From NCBI GenBank assembly GCA_030540225.1, contig JAUNWQ010000006.1:1-47230 (forward strand): a stretch of DNA of 47,230 bases, in the 5' to 3' direction. Position 1 is the stretch's first letter. Every line of letters starts with the position of its first letter. This DNA is from Coriobacteriia bacterium. Its GTDB lineage: Bacteria > Actinomycetota > Coriobacteriia > Coriobacteriales > Eggerthellaceae. A model generated the notes under the pieces. That model was not told the origin of the DNA. It was given only the letters and a program-made list of their open reading frames with translations, and did no database searches. The translations under genes were made by a program, and so were the position numbers. Shown in pieces: positions 8,640 to 18,008 of the stretch.

Positions 8640-8685
8640 TCTAACACTATTCTATTACATTCTAACCAATCTAACACTATTCTAA
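8640..8685. promoter_or_regulatory. Phased TCTAA half-sites upstream of the AlbA_2 gene
   Basis: Five TCTAA or TCTAT motifs start at 8640, 8651, 8661, 8670 and 8681, so they recur every 9-11 bases, close to one helical turn. Within this there is a perfect 16-bp direct repeat (ATCTAACACTATTCTA at 8639-8654 and 8669-8684). The block starts 20 bases before the AlbA_2 start codon and is the likely operator of that gene. Confidence 0.55.
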
Positions 8686-8694
8686 TCATTATTG

Positions 8695-8834
8695 CATCGA
8701 TTTGTTTTTGACGGCAGCACCTACGAGCAACTGATGACCATAGTGTTCGACCGCACCAACAAGGCGGGCCTCGCATCCGCCCCGTCGACGAGCGCAAGGC
8801 ATTCGACTATTATGAAGCCTGGAAGCTTTCGTGA
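8695..8834 (+). pseudogene. Frameshifted C-terminal remnant of an unknown gene
   Basis: One frame gives …FVFDGSTYEQLMTIVFDRTNKAG, then after about 8760 the coding look moves to another frame that gives PRIRPVDERKAFDYYEAWKLS and ends at TGA 8832-8834. This pattern is a frameshift in the end of an older gene. There is no start codon with a ribosome site. I do not recognise the family. Confidence 0.45.
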
Positions 8835-8863
8835 GCCGCCTATCAGTTCGGAAGGAGCAGGCA

Positions 8864-9817
8864 ATGAAGCTAGTTGACTTCAAATGCCCCAATTGCGGAT
8901 CTGGAATTAAAGCAGACACCGACAGCAGAACAGCGACCTGCGAGTACTGCGGGTCAGCATTCGCAATCGACGATGAGTCGCTCACCGTTAACGTCAATCT
9001 CTCAGGCCAAGAAGAAGCAGGCTATCAGTTCGAAAAGGGTCGCCAACGTGCGCAAGCGGAAGCAAAATCCATTACCTCCACCATCAAGCAAACACCGCCC
9101 CAAAAGAAACGTAAGACTTGGCTATGGGCGCTGGGCTGGATTTTTATTTTTCCGATTCCCCTCACCATCCTGATGCTCAACAGCCCAAAGACAAAGAGCA
9201 TCGACTCCAGAGCACGTATCGGTATCGTCGTGGTTGGATGGCTTATATATCTCGCAATCGGATTGAGCGGTGTTGGCGGCGGCTCTACCACTACCACGAA
9301 TGAGCCAATCGACACAAACGTGAGCGACATGACGACCGTAGCGCACGTTCAATCCGATGACCGCGGCGGCTACGCCAACATCGACGCATTCATAGAAAGG
9401 TTTAACGCAACCTCCGATACGCCCATCACAGAAGCGAAGGAGGTTGACAACATCGCCGATAAGGACAGCGACTACTATCGCACCGAGTATCGTTTGAGCG
9501 CTTTTAAAGATGCCGTGGGTGTTGTCGGTCAAATTGAAGGCTATGGTCAGATTGATATCGTGAGCTATGGAAGTACGGGATATACAGATATCAGAGTTTA
9601 TGCCGACGTCCAGAACAAGGAGCAAGCTGCAGTGATGTTCGAGGACCTGGCAAACGTTCTCGTATCTGGAAAGGACAGGGATAATATCGCCAAGGACGTG
9701 GAGAACATCAAAACGTCATCTACGAGCAACTCAAATTTGTATCTCGGCAGCAAGTATTCTGCTTCGTATCTCTATGATGAAGTCTATATCGAGGCGAGGA
9801 ATGTCAAGTTCGAGTAG
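8864..9817 (+). CDS. Zinc-ribbon membrane protein of unknown function
   Basis: A 317-residue protein. The N-terminus is a treble-clef zinc ribbon with C8, C11, C26 and C29 (FKCPNCGSG … CEYCGS). A linker follows, then two membrane segments (about 85-105 and 119-137). The C-terminal 180 residues, probably outside the cell, are polar and rich in Asp, Ser and Tyr. GGAAGGAG stands 7 bases before the ATG. Zinc-ribbon plus membrane plus extracellular domain is a frequent plan in Gram-positive bacteria for envelope or stress proteins, but I cannot name a function. Codon use is less GC-rich than in the housekeeping genes, in keeping with an acquired segment. Confidence 0.7.
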   Translation: MKLVDFKCPNCGSGIKADTDSRTATCEYCGSAFAIDDESLTVNVNLSGQEEAGYQFEKGRQRAQAEAKSITSTIKQTPPQKKRKTWLWALGWIFIFPIPLTILMLNSPKTKSIDSRARIGIVVVGWLIYLAIGLSGVGGGSTTTTNEPIDTNVSDMTTVAHVQSDDRGGYANIDAFIERFNATSDTPITEAKEVDNIADKDSDYYRTEYRLSAFKDAVGVVGQIEGYGQIDIVSYGSTGYTDIRVYADVQNKEQAAVMFEDLANVLVSGKDRDNIAKDVENIKTSSTSNSNLYLGSKYSASYLYDEVYIEARNVKFE

Positions 9818-9842
9818 GGTTATCTTGATGGGTATTTAAGGA

Positions 9843-9858
9843 TTCTAACAGTTTAGAA
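9843..9858. repeat. Small dyad TTCTAA-N4-TTAGAA
   Basis: A perfect 6-bp inverted repeat 25 bases beyond the zinc-ribbon gene. Its arms match the TCTAA half-sites at 8640-8685, so it could be another binding site for the AlbA_2 regulator, or a chance match. Confidence 0.3.
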
Positions 9859-9977
9859 GTGTGGTAGTCCTATAGGCTTGCCTACGCGCGATCAGTCGCA
9901 TCAATCATCATTAAATGGCGGACCACCTTTGCAGTTTTGGGTCACTTTAACCGACGGGGAAGGCCATGATGATATTT

Positions 9978-10029
9978 CATGTATCTGGAATACACAATTT
10001 TGTAGAAAAACATGTACTTTGAATACACG
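9978..10029. repeat. Palindrome array B: two-unit copy of array A
   Basis: Two dyads at 9978 and 10011, again exactly 33 bases apart, with the same spacer type (AATTTTGTAGAAAAA) as array A. The second unit is almost identical to unit 2 of array A. The third unit, the TATAAT box and the ATPase gene are all absent. This looks like a promoter region left behind after loss of a second ATPase gene. The rest of 9859-9977 shows no gene. Confidence 0.8.
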
Positions 10030-10037
10030 TTTTCTCG

Positions 10038-10430
10038 CTATTGGGCGTTCGAATCGGAGGCGAGCTGCGACACGAGCCTCCCCATGCCGGCGCCTGAGGA
10101 CGCTTCGAGATTCCCGTCACGTCCCTCAACAAGCGTCGCGCCGACGACTGCCACCAAGATGATGCCCGCGCCAACCCATCCGCCAATCGAGAGGAACTCG
10201 CCCAGAAGCGCCATGGAGAACAGCGCCGTGAACACCGGCTCGCCGGTAAGAAGGAGCGAAACCGTCGAAGAAGGAAGGCCCGTGAGCGCGACGTTTTGAA
10301 GCGCGAAGGTGACGCACGTGCTCAGAATCGCAAGGAAGGCGATAACGCCCCAGGCCACAGGCTCGATTGTCGCAACATCAACGACGGGCTTGACCGCGAG
10401 CGCCGCAGCGAGCGAGACGGCGTCGGGCGC
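10038..10430 (-). pseudogene. EamA/DMT-family transporter, C-terminal part only
   Basis: The frame encodes about four membrane helices with the typical second EamA repeat (ALQNVALTGLPSSTVSLL, LTGEPVFTALFSMALLGEF, GAGIILVAVVGATLVEG). Full-length EamA carriers have ten helices and about 300 residues, so the N-terminal two-thirds is missing. On the other side of the break (about 10430-10440) the coding look changes to the plus strand. It probably reflects a deletion or inversion junction, and the product is unlikely to function. Confidence 0.7.
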
Positions 10431-10437
10431 TGCGCGG

Positions 10438-10509
10438 GCCTTCATCGAGTGCACGAAAAACTGGATCCGCGAAGCCTACGAAAGCGAACCCGAGGCGCTG
10501 TTGCTTTAG
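10438..10509 (+). pseudogene. Short 3' fragment of an unidentified gene
   Basis: A plus-strand frame ending in TKNWIREAYESEPEALLL and TAG 10507-10509 has a coding look only for these last residues. It abuts the broken EamA gene, as expected for two fragments joined at a rearrangement point. 10510-10626 shows no gene. Confidence 0.25.
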
Positions 10510-10626
10510 TGCGTCCAGTTCCACGACTTGCAGCAGCTTCTCATGGGCAGCCCCCGCGCATGGGGCCCAGCCCCGAACCCGAAGAGTCCCCCAGCCCTTC
10601 AAAAGCGCCAGCCGCAAACCCAGTCG

Positions 10627-11289
10627 CTACTTCCCCACCGCTATCGGAACCAGTTCGGAAAGCGTGGTGATCGCGTAGTCGGGGTGCTCTGCCAGGAGTT
10701 CCTCGCGGGCGAACATGCCCCAGAGTGCGGCGACCGTCACGCAGCCGGCGCCCCGTCCCGCCTGCAAATCGTAGGGGCTGTCGCCAATGTAGATGCATTC
10801 ATCAGGCGAAACGCCGAAAAGCTCGCAGCCGTGCAGCACCGGCGCCGGGTCGGGCTTGTGCGCGGGGAACGTATCGGGCGCGACGAGAAAATCGAAATAC
10901 CCCTCGATCCCCGTGCTCTCCATGGCACGGCGGGCGTTCCCGCTGCGCTTCGATGTGACGATGCCGAGCGGAAGCCCCGCCGCCGCAAGCTTTCCAAGCA
11001 CCGCCGTCGTGCCGGGAAACGACCTGATGAGCTGCGAGTGCACGCGGTCGTTGTGCTCGAGGTAGGTGTCGAAAAGCTTATCGTGCACCTCCTGGCTGCC
11101 ATCGGCCCAATCCCACATCTGCACCGTGAGCGGCTGACCGATCTTCGCGCGCAGTTCCTCGTCGGGAATGTCACGCCCTAACACCGTCTTCGTCGCGTAG
11201 CGAAACGACGCCAGGATGAGCGCCTCGGTATCGACCAGCGTGCCGTCCAGATCGAACAGCACGCCCTTGATGCTGGAAATCTTGCCCAT
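10627..11289 (-). CDS. HAD-superfamily phosphatase (PpaX/Gph-like)
   Basis: A 220-residue haloacid-dehalogenase phosphatase with all four motifs: nucleophile block LFDLDGTLVD (D13, D15), IVTSKRSG, HKPDPAP with the Lys, and IGDSPYDL. The cap domain between motifs I and II is of the small helical type found in phosphoglycolate phosphatase and the pyrophosphatase PpaX. The substrate cannot be fixed from sequence. It starts 5 bases after the proS stop on the same strand, so it is the third gene of an ispG-proS-HAD operon, and it may clear a phosphorylated by-product. Confidence 0.88.
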   Translation of the reverse strand: MGKISSIKGVLFDLDGTLVDTEALILASFRYATKTVLGRDIPDEELRAKIGQPLTVQMWDWADGSQEVHDKLFDTYLEHNDRVHSQLIRSFPGTTAVLGKLAAAGLPLGIVTSKRSGNARRAMESTGIEGYFDFLVAPDTFPAHKPDPAPVLHGCELFGVSPDECIYIGDSPYDLQAGRGAGCVTVAALWGMFAREELLAEHPDYAITTLSELVPIAVGK

Positions 11290-11294
11290 CCCAA

Positions 11295-13042
11295 TTACTC
11301 GAAGATGCCCGCGAAAGCCCCCAGGCCAGAGGGGTGCTTGCGAGCATTGCGCTTCGCGAAGCGCAGCAGCTCGGCAATGGTGGAAAGCGAGACGTCCTTC
11401 TTCTGGCCCGTGCGGCGCAGCTTCACTTCCACATTGCCCTCAGCCAGACCGCGCTTGCCGATGACCACCTGCAGCGGCCAGCCGATAAGGTCGGCGTCCG
11501 CGAACTTCACGCCGGCGCGCTCCTTGCGGTCGTCGATGACCACGTCAAAGCCGAAATCGGCGATCTCGCTCGCGAGCTTCTCAGCCGCGGGCTGCACCTC
11601 GTCGTCGCCGACCGTAAGCGGGATAATGCACACGTGAGCAGGCGCGACATTGAACGGCCACTGGATGCCGTTCTCATCGTTGTGCTGTTCGACGATGGCG
11701 GCCACCGTGCGGGAGACGCCCACGCCGTAGCAGCCCATGATGAACGGGTGCTCCACGCCGTCCTCGTCGTGGAAGGTGGCGCCCATGGTCTCGGAGTAGC
11801 GGGTGCCCAGCTGGAACACCTGGGAGACCTCGATGCCGCGGGAACCCGAAAGCGGCAGACCGCAGTCGGGGCAGCAGTCACCGGGCTTCACGACGCACAG
11901 GTCGGCCCATTCGTCCACCGTGAAATCGCGGCCCTCTTCGGCGCCCACGTAGTGATAGTCGTCCTCGTTCGCGCCGACAACCCAATGGCCGATGCCCTTC
12001 AGGCTGCGGGCGGCGATGACGCGCGCGCCCTCGGGCAGGCCGACCGGGCCCATCGAACCCTTGCGCAAGCCGAAGGATTCCATTTCCTCGTCGGTGAGCA
12101 GCGCAAACCCGGGAACAGCGCGCTCGGCCTTGATCTCGTTGAGCTCGTGGTCGCCGGGAACGAACATCACGACGAGCTTGCCCTCGGCGTCCTTGCCAGA
12201 GAGCGCCTTCACCGTGGAGCTTTCGGGAATGCCGAGGAACTCCGCGAGCTCCTCGATCGTGCGGACGCCCGGGGTGTGGATCTTCTTAAGCTCGGCAGCC
12301 TCGTACTCCGTCGGGCGGGCCAGGCACTCGCCAGCCTCGGTGTTCGCAGCATAACCGCAGGTGCAGTGCACAAGCTCGGCCTCGCCCGCCGGGGCAAGCG
12401 CCATGAACTCGGTCGTCACCTTGCCACCGATCTGGCCGCCATCGGCCTCGACGGGACGGTAATCCAGGCCGCAGCGGTCGCAGATCGTTCCGTAGGCGCG
12501 GCTCATGTCGTCGTAGGTTTCCTGCAGCGATTCCTGCGTCGCGTGGAAGGAATACGCGTCCTTCATGATGAACTCGCGGCTGCGGAACAGGCCCAGGCGC
12601 GGACGGATCTCGTCGCGGAACTTCACCTGAATCTGGTAGAGCGTGCAGGGAAGCTCCTTGTAGGAACGCAGCTCGTTGCGGATGAGCGACGTGATGAGCT
12701 CCTCATGGGTGGGCCCGAGGCAGAAGCCGTGGTCGTGACGGTCGACGAGGCGCATGAGCTCGGGGCCGTAGTCGTCCCAGCGGCCGGACTCGTGCCACAG
12801 CTCCGCCGGCTGCAGCGCCGGCATCATGATTTCCTGCGCGCCGATCTTGTCCATTTCCTCGCGCACGATGTTCTCGACCTTCGAGAGCACCTTGTAGCCA
12901 AGCGGCAGGAAGGTGTACACGCCCGAAGCGGTCTTGCGGATCATGCCCGAGCGAAGCATCAGCTTGTGGCTCGCGATTTCCGCATCCGCGGGGTCTTCCT
13001 TCAGCGTCGGAGCATAGAGCTTGCTCATTCGCATAACTTCAC

Positions 13043-13046
<4 letters not shown>
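11295..13046 (-). CDS. proS: Prolyl-tRNA synthetase (bacterial type)
   Basis: A 583-residue class II aminoacyl-tRNA synthetase that loads proline onto tRNA-Pro. It has the bacterial-type arrangement: N-terminal catalytic core with the RSGMIRKTASGVYTFLPLG and GPTHEELIT blocks, the inserted editing domain (about 220-400, with a short CTCGYAANTEAGECL cysteine pair), motif 3 (FIMGCYGVGVSRTVAA) and the C-terminal anticodon-binding domain. The chosen ATG overlaps the ispG stop as ATGA, which points to coupled translation; a second ATG 18 bases later (13028) is possible. The length fits the family (about 570). Confidence 0.96.
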
Positions 13047-14128
<1,082 letters not shown>

Positions 14129-14214
14129 GGATAGCATTCTAGCAGCACCCGCGCGCCTTTGGGAAACCGCCGCGAGAAAGGCACAGGCGACTCGCGAAGG
14201 GGCGAAGGGCCTCG

Positions 14215-15324
14215 CTACTCGAACAGCCAGCGGGGATTTTCCAGGTAGCGCTCGGCGACCACCTTGGTGCCGGGCACCTGCTCGTCGAGCAGTCCGTCGG
14301 GCAGGGCATCGCGATAATGGTTGCGCGACCAGCCGATCATCTGCAGCCGCCGCAACATCGACAGCGCGCACGCCAAATCGAGCGACGAGTCGTTCAGCTT
14401 CCCGACGCTGCGATAGCCCTCGACCCACCGCTGCGCCATCGCCGGCGCGTAGGGCTTGTGCTCCACGAACGTCAGCGCCGCAGCGAAATCGTACATATAC
14501 CATGAGTAGCCGCAGTCGTCGAAGTCGATGAGCGTCAACTCGCCGTCGGGGCCCTTGATGATGTTCGAGGGCCGCAGGTCAGCGTGGATGAGCCCCCAGT
14601 TCGACGACGCCCGCCCCGCGCGCGCAACCACTTCGCAAGCCGCCCATTCCGCCCGCTCGAACAGGAACGCGTCGCTGCTCGAAAGCGGTGCGTCGCGCCA
14701 GCTTCCCCAGCGCGGAGCATCCCCCACCATCGAGTCGACGTCCCAGGTAAAGCGCGTGAAACCTTGCGGCGGCTTCCATTGGCGGGCCTGCTCGTGCAGA
14801 CGCGCCGTCCACGCGCCGATGGTGCGGTAGCTGCGGGAGGGGTCGGCCGCGCGCTCCAAGGTGGCGCCCGACACGTAGCGCATACACACGCACAGCCAGG
14901 CGTAGCCGGTCTCGTCGCGCACCTCGGCCACGAAAAAGCCCGATGCCAGGGGAACGGGCTCGACGACGTTGATGTCCACCACGTTTTGCAGCGCGCGAAC
15001 CCATGCCAGCTCGGATGCGACGGCGAGCGAGCCCCCGACATAGCCGGGCTGGCACACGCGCAGCATCGCGTAGGGCTCATCGTTGACAACCACGGAGAAT
15101 GTCGCGTTTTCCGAAACAGTGACCAGGCGCAGCTCGGTGCGGAACAAATCGAGGCCCCACGCGTCGCACACGCCCCGGCGCAGCCACCACGGAGCCATCG
15201 AACCTGGCCGGTACATGGCGAACGCAGCCAGCTTGCCCGCACCCCCCTGCCCCGCAAGGGGTTCAAGCTCCCTCACTTCCAGCGAACGGGGCGCAGGGTG
15301 AGCGGCTCGTTTGCGTGCCCTCAT
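14215..15324 (-). CDS. Phosphotransferase-fold kinase (APH/homoserine-kinase-II-like)
   Basis: A 369-residue small-molecule kinase of the aminoglycoside phosphotransferase fold. The catalytic loop reads WGLIHADLRPSNI and the metal-binding motif is LIDFDDCGYSWYMYDFA, both intact. The N-lobe shows FSVVVNDEPYAMLRV, where the usual Lys is replaced or shifted, so activity is probable but not certain. AGGAGG lies 5 bases before the ATG; the longer upstream frame is rejected. It is divergent from the amidase-kinase-symporter cluster and may share its regulatory region (15325-15607). Relatives phosphorylate amino alcohols, homoserine or hydroxylysine; substrate unknown. Confidence 0.82.
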   Translation of the reverse strand: MRARKRAAHPAPRSLEVRELEPLAGQGGAGKLAAFAMYRPGSMAPWWLRRGVCDAWGLDLFRTELRLVTVSENATFSVVVNDEPYAMLRVCQPGYVGGSLAVASELAWVRALQNVVDINVVEPVPLASGFFVAEVRDETGYAWLCVCMRYVSGATLERAADPSRSYRTIGAWTARLHEQARQWKPPQGFTRFTWDVDSMVGDAPRWGSWRDAPLSSSDAFLFERAEWAACEVVARAGRASSNWGLIHADLRPSNIIKGPDGELTLIDFDDCGYSWYMYDFAAALTFVEHKPYAPAMAQRWVEGYRSVGKLNDSSLDLACALSMLRRLQMIGWSRNHYRDALPDGLLDEQVPGTKVVAERYLENPRWLFE

Positions 15325-15473
15325 GCAATCCTCCTTATATATGCTGTCAGATCGCTCGTGCGGTAGCGCGTAAGACCAGGTGGAACGGACAATCAATCGC
15401 CCACCCAAAAGGCGCGCCCCGCCTCTTTCCGCCCCTTACGCTACAAATCCCGTATTGCGAGATGGTTTCATCT

Positions 15474-15506
15474 CGTTTTCGAAACATTTCGTTTCGCGTT
15501 TGGAAA
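15474..15506. promoter_or_regulatory. Paired dyads in the divergent kinase/amidase intergenic region
   Basis: GTTTTCGAAAC (15474-15484) is nearly palindromic, and GTTTC-N7-GAAAC follows at 15490-15506. They lie in the 283-base gap between divergent genes, roughly 100 bases before the amidase start, and are a plausible operator. A similar TTTGGAAA element stands at about 24090 upstream of the class III PLP gene. The remainder of the gap shows no gene. Confidence 0.35.
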
Positions 15507-15607
15507 CATGACTGAGCCTTTTTCGTTACAGAGCCTCTACAAACGGGCCCCGAGGGGGAAACAAAGCGAACCGAAAATAGTCCATGAGCTGAAGAGATAG
15601 GAGAGAC

Positions 15608-16996
15608 ATGTTATTCGGCGTATCACAATTCCGCGCAGCATACCGCGCAGGCAAGCTTTCGCCGGTCGAGGCAATCGAATCGCAGCTCGCCTATGCAAAC
15701 GTCGTGGCGAACGAGGTCAACGCCATAAGCCAGGTTAGCCCCACCGCACTTGACGAGGCACGCGAGAGCGAATCGCGCTGGGCCGCCGGTTGCCCGAAAG
15801 GCCCGCTCGACGGCATCCCCGTCGTCGTGAAGGACAGCTACCACATCGCGGGCATGAAACGCTGGCACGGAAGCGCAATCCACGACGGCGACGCCCCCTC
15901 CGCGAAGACGTCCGAGCCCATCGAGCGGCTGCGCGAAGCCGGCGCAATCGTGGTGGCGAAGACGACCATGCCCGACATGGGAATGCTCGGCGCGGGGATA
16001 TCGAGCCAGTTCGGCATCGTGCGCAATCCGTGGAACAAAGACATCAACCCCGGCGGCTCGAGCGCGGGAGCAGGCGCATCGCTCGCCTGCGGGCTTGCCG
16101 CGTTCGGTCTGGGAACCGACATCGCGGGAAGCGTCCGCCTACCCGCCGCGCACTGCGGGCTTGCCGCCATCAAGCCGACGCAGGGCCGCATCGCCTACTC
16201 ACCCGCGTCGAACATGCGCTCTTCGGGCGTCATGGGGCGCAGCATGAGCGACGTCATCGAGGGCCTCATGTGCGTTGGAAAGGAAGCGCCCACCGACCCG
16301 CAATGCCTGCCAGGCGCGTTCCGGCCGATCGCCTTCGAAGAGGTGCTGCAGCGCTTGCCGAAGGTGGGCCTTTTGCTCGATGTGGGCTATGGCACGCCAA
16401 CCGACCCCGTTGTCGCCGAGGCGGCGCGCGCGGCGGCAGCGCGCCTTGAAGCTGCCGGGTTCGCCGTCGAGCCCGTGTCCTTGGGTCTCGGCGAGGCCGA
16501 CTTCGCCAACGCCGACCTGGTGTTCAAGGCGCATGCCGCCGCCGAGGTTCGCGCCTCCCGCCATCCCGAAGCAGTGCTCGACCTGGTCGCCCAGTGGCTT
16601 GAAGGCGCAGATGCCCGTCCCATGGCCGACTACAAGGATGCCATGTGCGGGCTGCTCGCCACCGTGGCGAAGGTCGAAGCGGCCGCCGGCGCCTACGACT
16701 TCCTCGTAAGCCCCGTGATTCCCACGCTCCCGTTCGCCGCGGACACCCCCGGCCCGGGAGACGAGGAGATGCTGCTGCACCACACGCACTACACGGCCTG
16801 GTTCAACCAGAGCGGCCAGCCCGCCGCCGTCTATCGCGAGAAGAACGACGCCAAGACGGGGCTTCCCATCGGTGTGCAGGTCGTCGGTCGGCGCTTCGAC
16901 GACGCAGGCGCGCTCACCGTTGCCGCCTATCTGGAGTCGACCCGCGCAGAGGTCGCCCCGTTCCCCACGTTCGAGGAGGTGCCCTCATATGACTAG
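15608..16996 (+). CDS. Amidase-signature family amidohydrolase
   Basis: A 462-residue amidase-signature enzyme. The Ser-cisSer-Lys triad can be placed: K75 in PVVVKDSYHI, S151 in the NPGGSSAGAG loop and S175 in GTDIAGSVRLPA; spacing agrees with fatty acid amide hydrolase. It should hydrolyse a carboxamide bond in the cytosol. No signal peptide is seen. AGGAGAG precedes the ATG. Its stop overlaps the start of the next gene by 8 bases, so it is co-transcribed with the two kinase-fold genes. The substrate could be an N-acyl amino alcohol, an amino acid amide or allophanate-like; sequence alone does not decide. Confidence 0.92.
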   Translation: MLFGVSQFRAAYRAGKLSPVEAIESQLAYANVVANEVNAISQVSPTALDEARESESRWAAGCPKGPLDGIPVVVKDSYHIAGMKRWHGSAIHDGDAPSAKTSEPIERLREAGAIVVAKTTMPDMGMLGAGISSQFGIVRNPWNKDINPGGSSAGAGASLACGLAAFGLGTDIAGSVRLPAAHCGLAAIKPTQGRIAYSPASNMRSSGVMGRSMSDVIEGLMCVGKEAPTDPQCLPGAFRPIAFEEVLQRLPKVGLLLDVGYGTPTDPVVAEAARAAAARLEAAGFAVEPVSLGLGEADFANADLVFKAHAAAEVRASRHPEAVLDLVAQWLEGADARPMADYKDAMCGLLATVAKVEAAAGAYDFLVSPVIPTLPFAADTPGPGDEEMLLHHTHYTAWFNQSGQPAAVYREKNDAKTGLPIGVQVVGRRFDDAGALTVAAYLESTRAEVAPFPTFEEVPSYD

Positions 16997-18008
16997 CGCA
17001 ACCGCAACCCAATCGACCGTCGTCGACAACACCGTCACCGGCGGCGGGCTCCTGCGCGAGGCCGTGCGCATCGTATCGCGCCCCATCACGAGCACGTGGC
17101 AGTGGACCGTGCCACGGACCTGCGACATCACGCCGAGCTGGATCGGCGGCGACGGCGAGTTCACCGAAGGTGTCGGAGCGAACGGCCAGCGCGCGCTGCG
17201 CCGCCGCTTCACCGGCGAGGTGACCATGTACGCCTCCCCCGTCGAGAGCATCACGGCGGTTATGCAGGCAGCCGGCGAGGCGGGAATCGCCCCGCGCGTC
17301 ATCGAGTCCGCAGGCGACGAGGTGATAAGCGAGCTTCTCCCCGAAGCCTGGAGGCCCGCGAAGCTCGACGAGCTGCGCGACACGCGCCTTCTCCTGCACG
17401 CGCTCGACGCGCGCCGCTCCGTCCACGAGCTCTACCTGGGGTCCCGCGCCCTCACCTGCGCCCGCTCGGTTGTACAGCGAAGCCTCGTGCGCGACGTGTT
17501 CATCATGCGCGCGCGTTGCCTGGAGGAAGGCATCTTCCTGCCCCGCAATGTCGACGGCATTCTCGGCAAGCTTAAGCCGTTCCTCGATGCCGCTGGCGCA
17601 CTCGCGCACGATCCCGTGCTCTGTCACGGCGACGGAGCCGCATCGAACCTGCTCATCGACAGCACCGACCCCGACACCCCGCCGCTGCTCACCGGCTGGA
17701 CGGTGTGCGGCCTGCGCGATCCGTACGAGGAAGCGGGATCCGTGCTCTCCGAGCTGCACCCGTTCTGCGCCGCCGACGACGCGCAGGTGCTCCGCCGGCT
17801 GGGGCTCGACTCGAAGAACCTGTTCATCGCGCAGGGATTTGCCGTACTCGACGGCGTGCTGTGGGCGCTCATCGGACTGTGGCGCAGCGAGATCAACTCC
17901 GACAAATCGATCGACTGCACGAAATACGGTATGTGGAGGCTCGTGAAGGCCCGCTATCAGCTGGACACCTTCCCCGAGCTCAACGAATGGCTGGAGGCGC
18001 AACGATGA
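16989..18008 (+). CDS. Kinase-fold protein lacking catalytic residues (probable pseudokinase)
   Basis: A 339-residue protein related to the choline/ethanolamine kinase-like protein encoded next door; both end in a shared KYGMWRLVKA / KYGIWKLMRA block. The catalytic loop is partly kept (CHGDGAASNLL), but the position of the metal-binding DFE reads LTGWTVCG, with Gly in place of Asp, and the N-lobe Lys position reads ALRRRFTG. Both losses argue against normal ATP chemistry. GAGGAGG stands 8 bases before the ATG. The stop overlaps the next ATG as ATGA, so the two are made together, perhaps as a heterodimer with a regulatory, dead subunit. Confidence 0.75.
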   Translation: MTSATATQSTVVDNTVTGGGLLREAVRIVSRPITSTWQWTVPRTCDITPSWIGGDGEFTEGVGANGQRALRRRFTGEVTMYASPVESITAVMQAAGEAGIAPRVIESAGDEVISELLPEAWRPAKLDELRDTRLLLHALDARRSVHELYLGSRALTCARSVVQRSLVRDVFIMRARCLEEGIFLPRNVDGILGKLKPFLDAAGALAHDPVLCHGDGAASNLLIDSTDPDTPPLLTGWTVCGLRDPYEEAGSVLSELHPFCAADDAQVLRRLGLDSKNLFIAQGFAVLDGVLWALIGLWRSEINSDKSIDCTKYGMWRLVKARYQLDTFPELNEWLEAQR

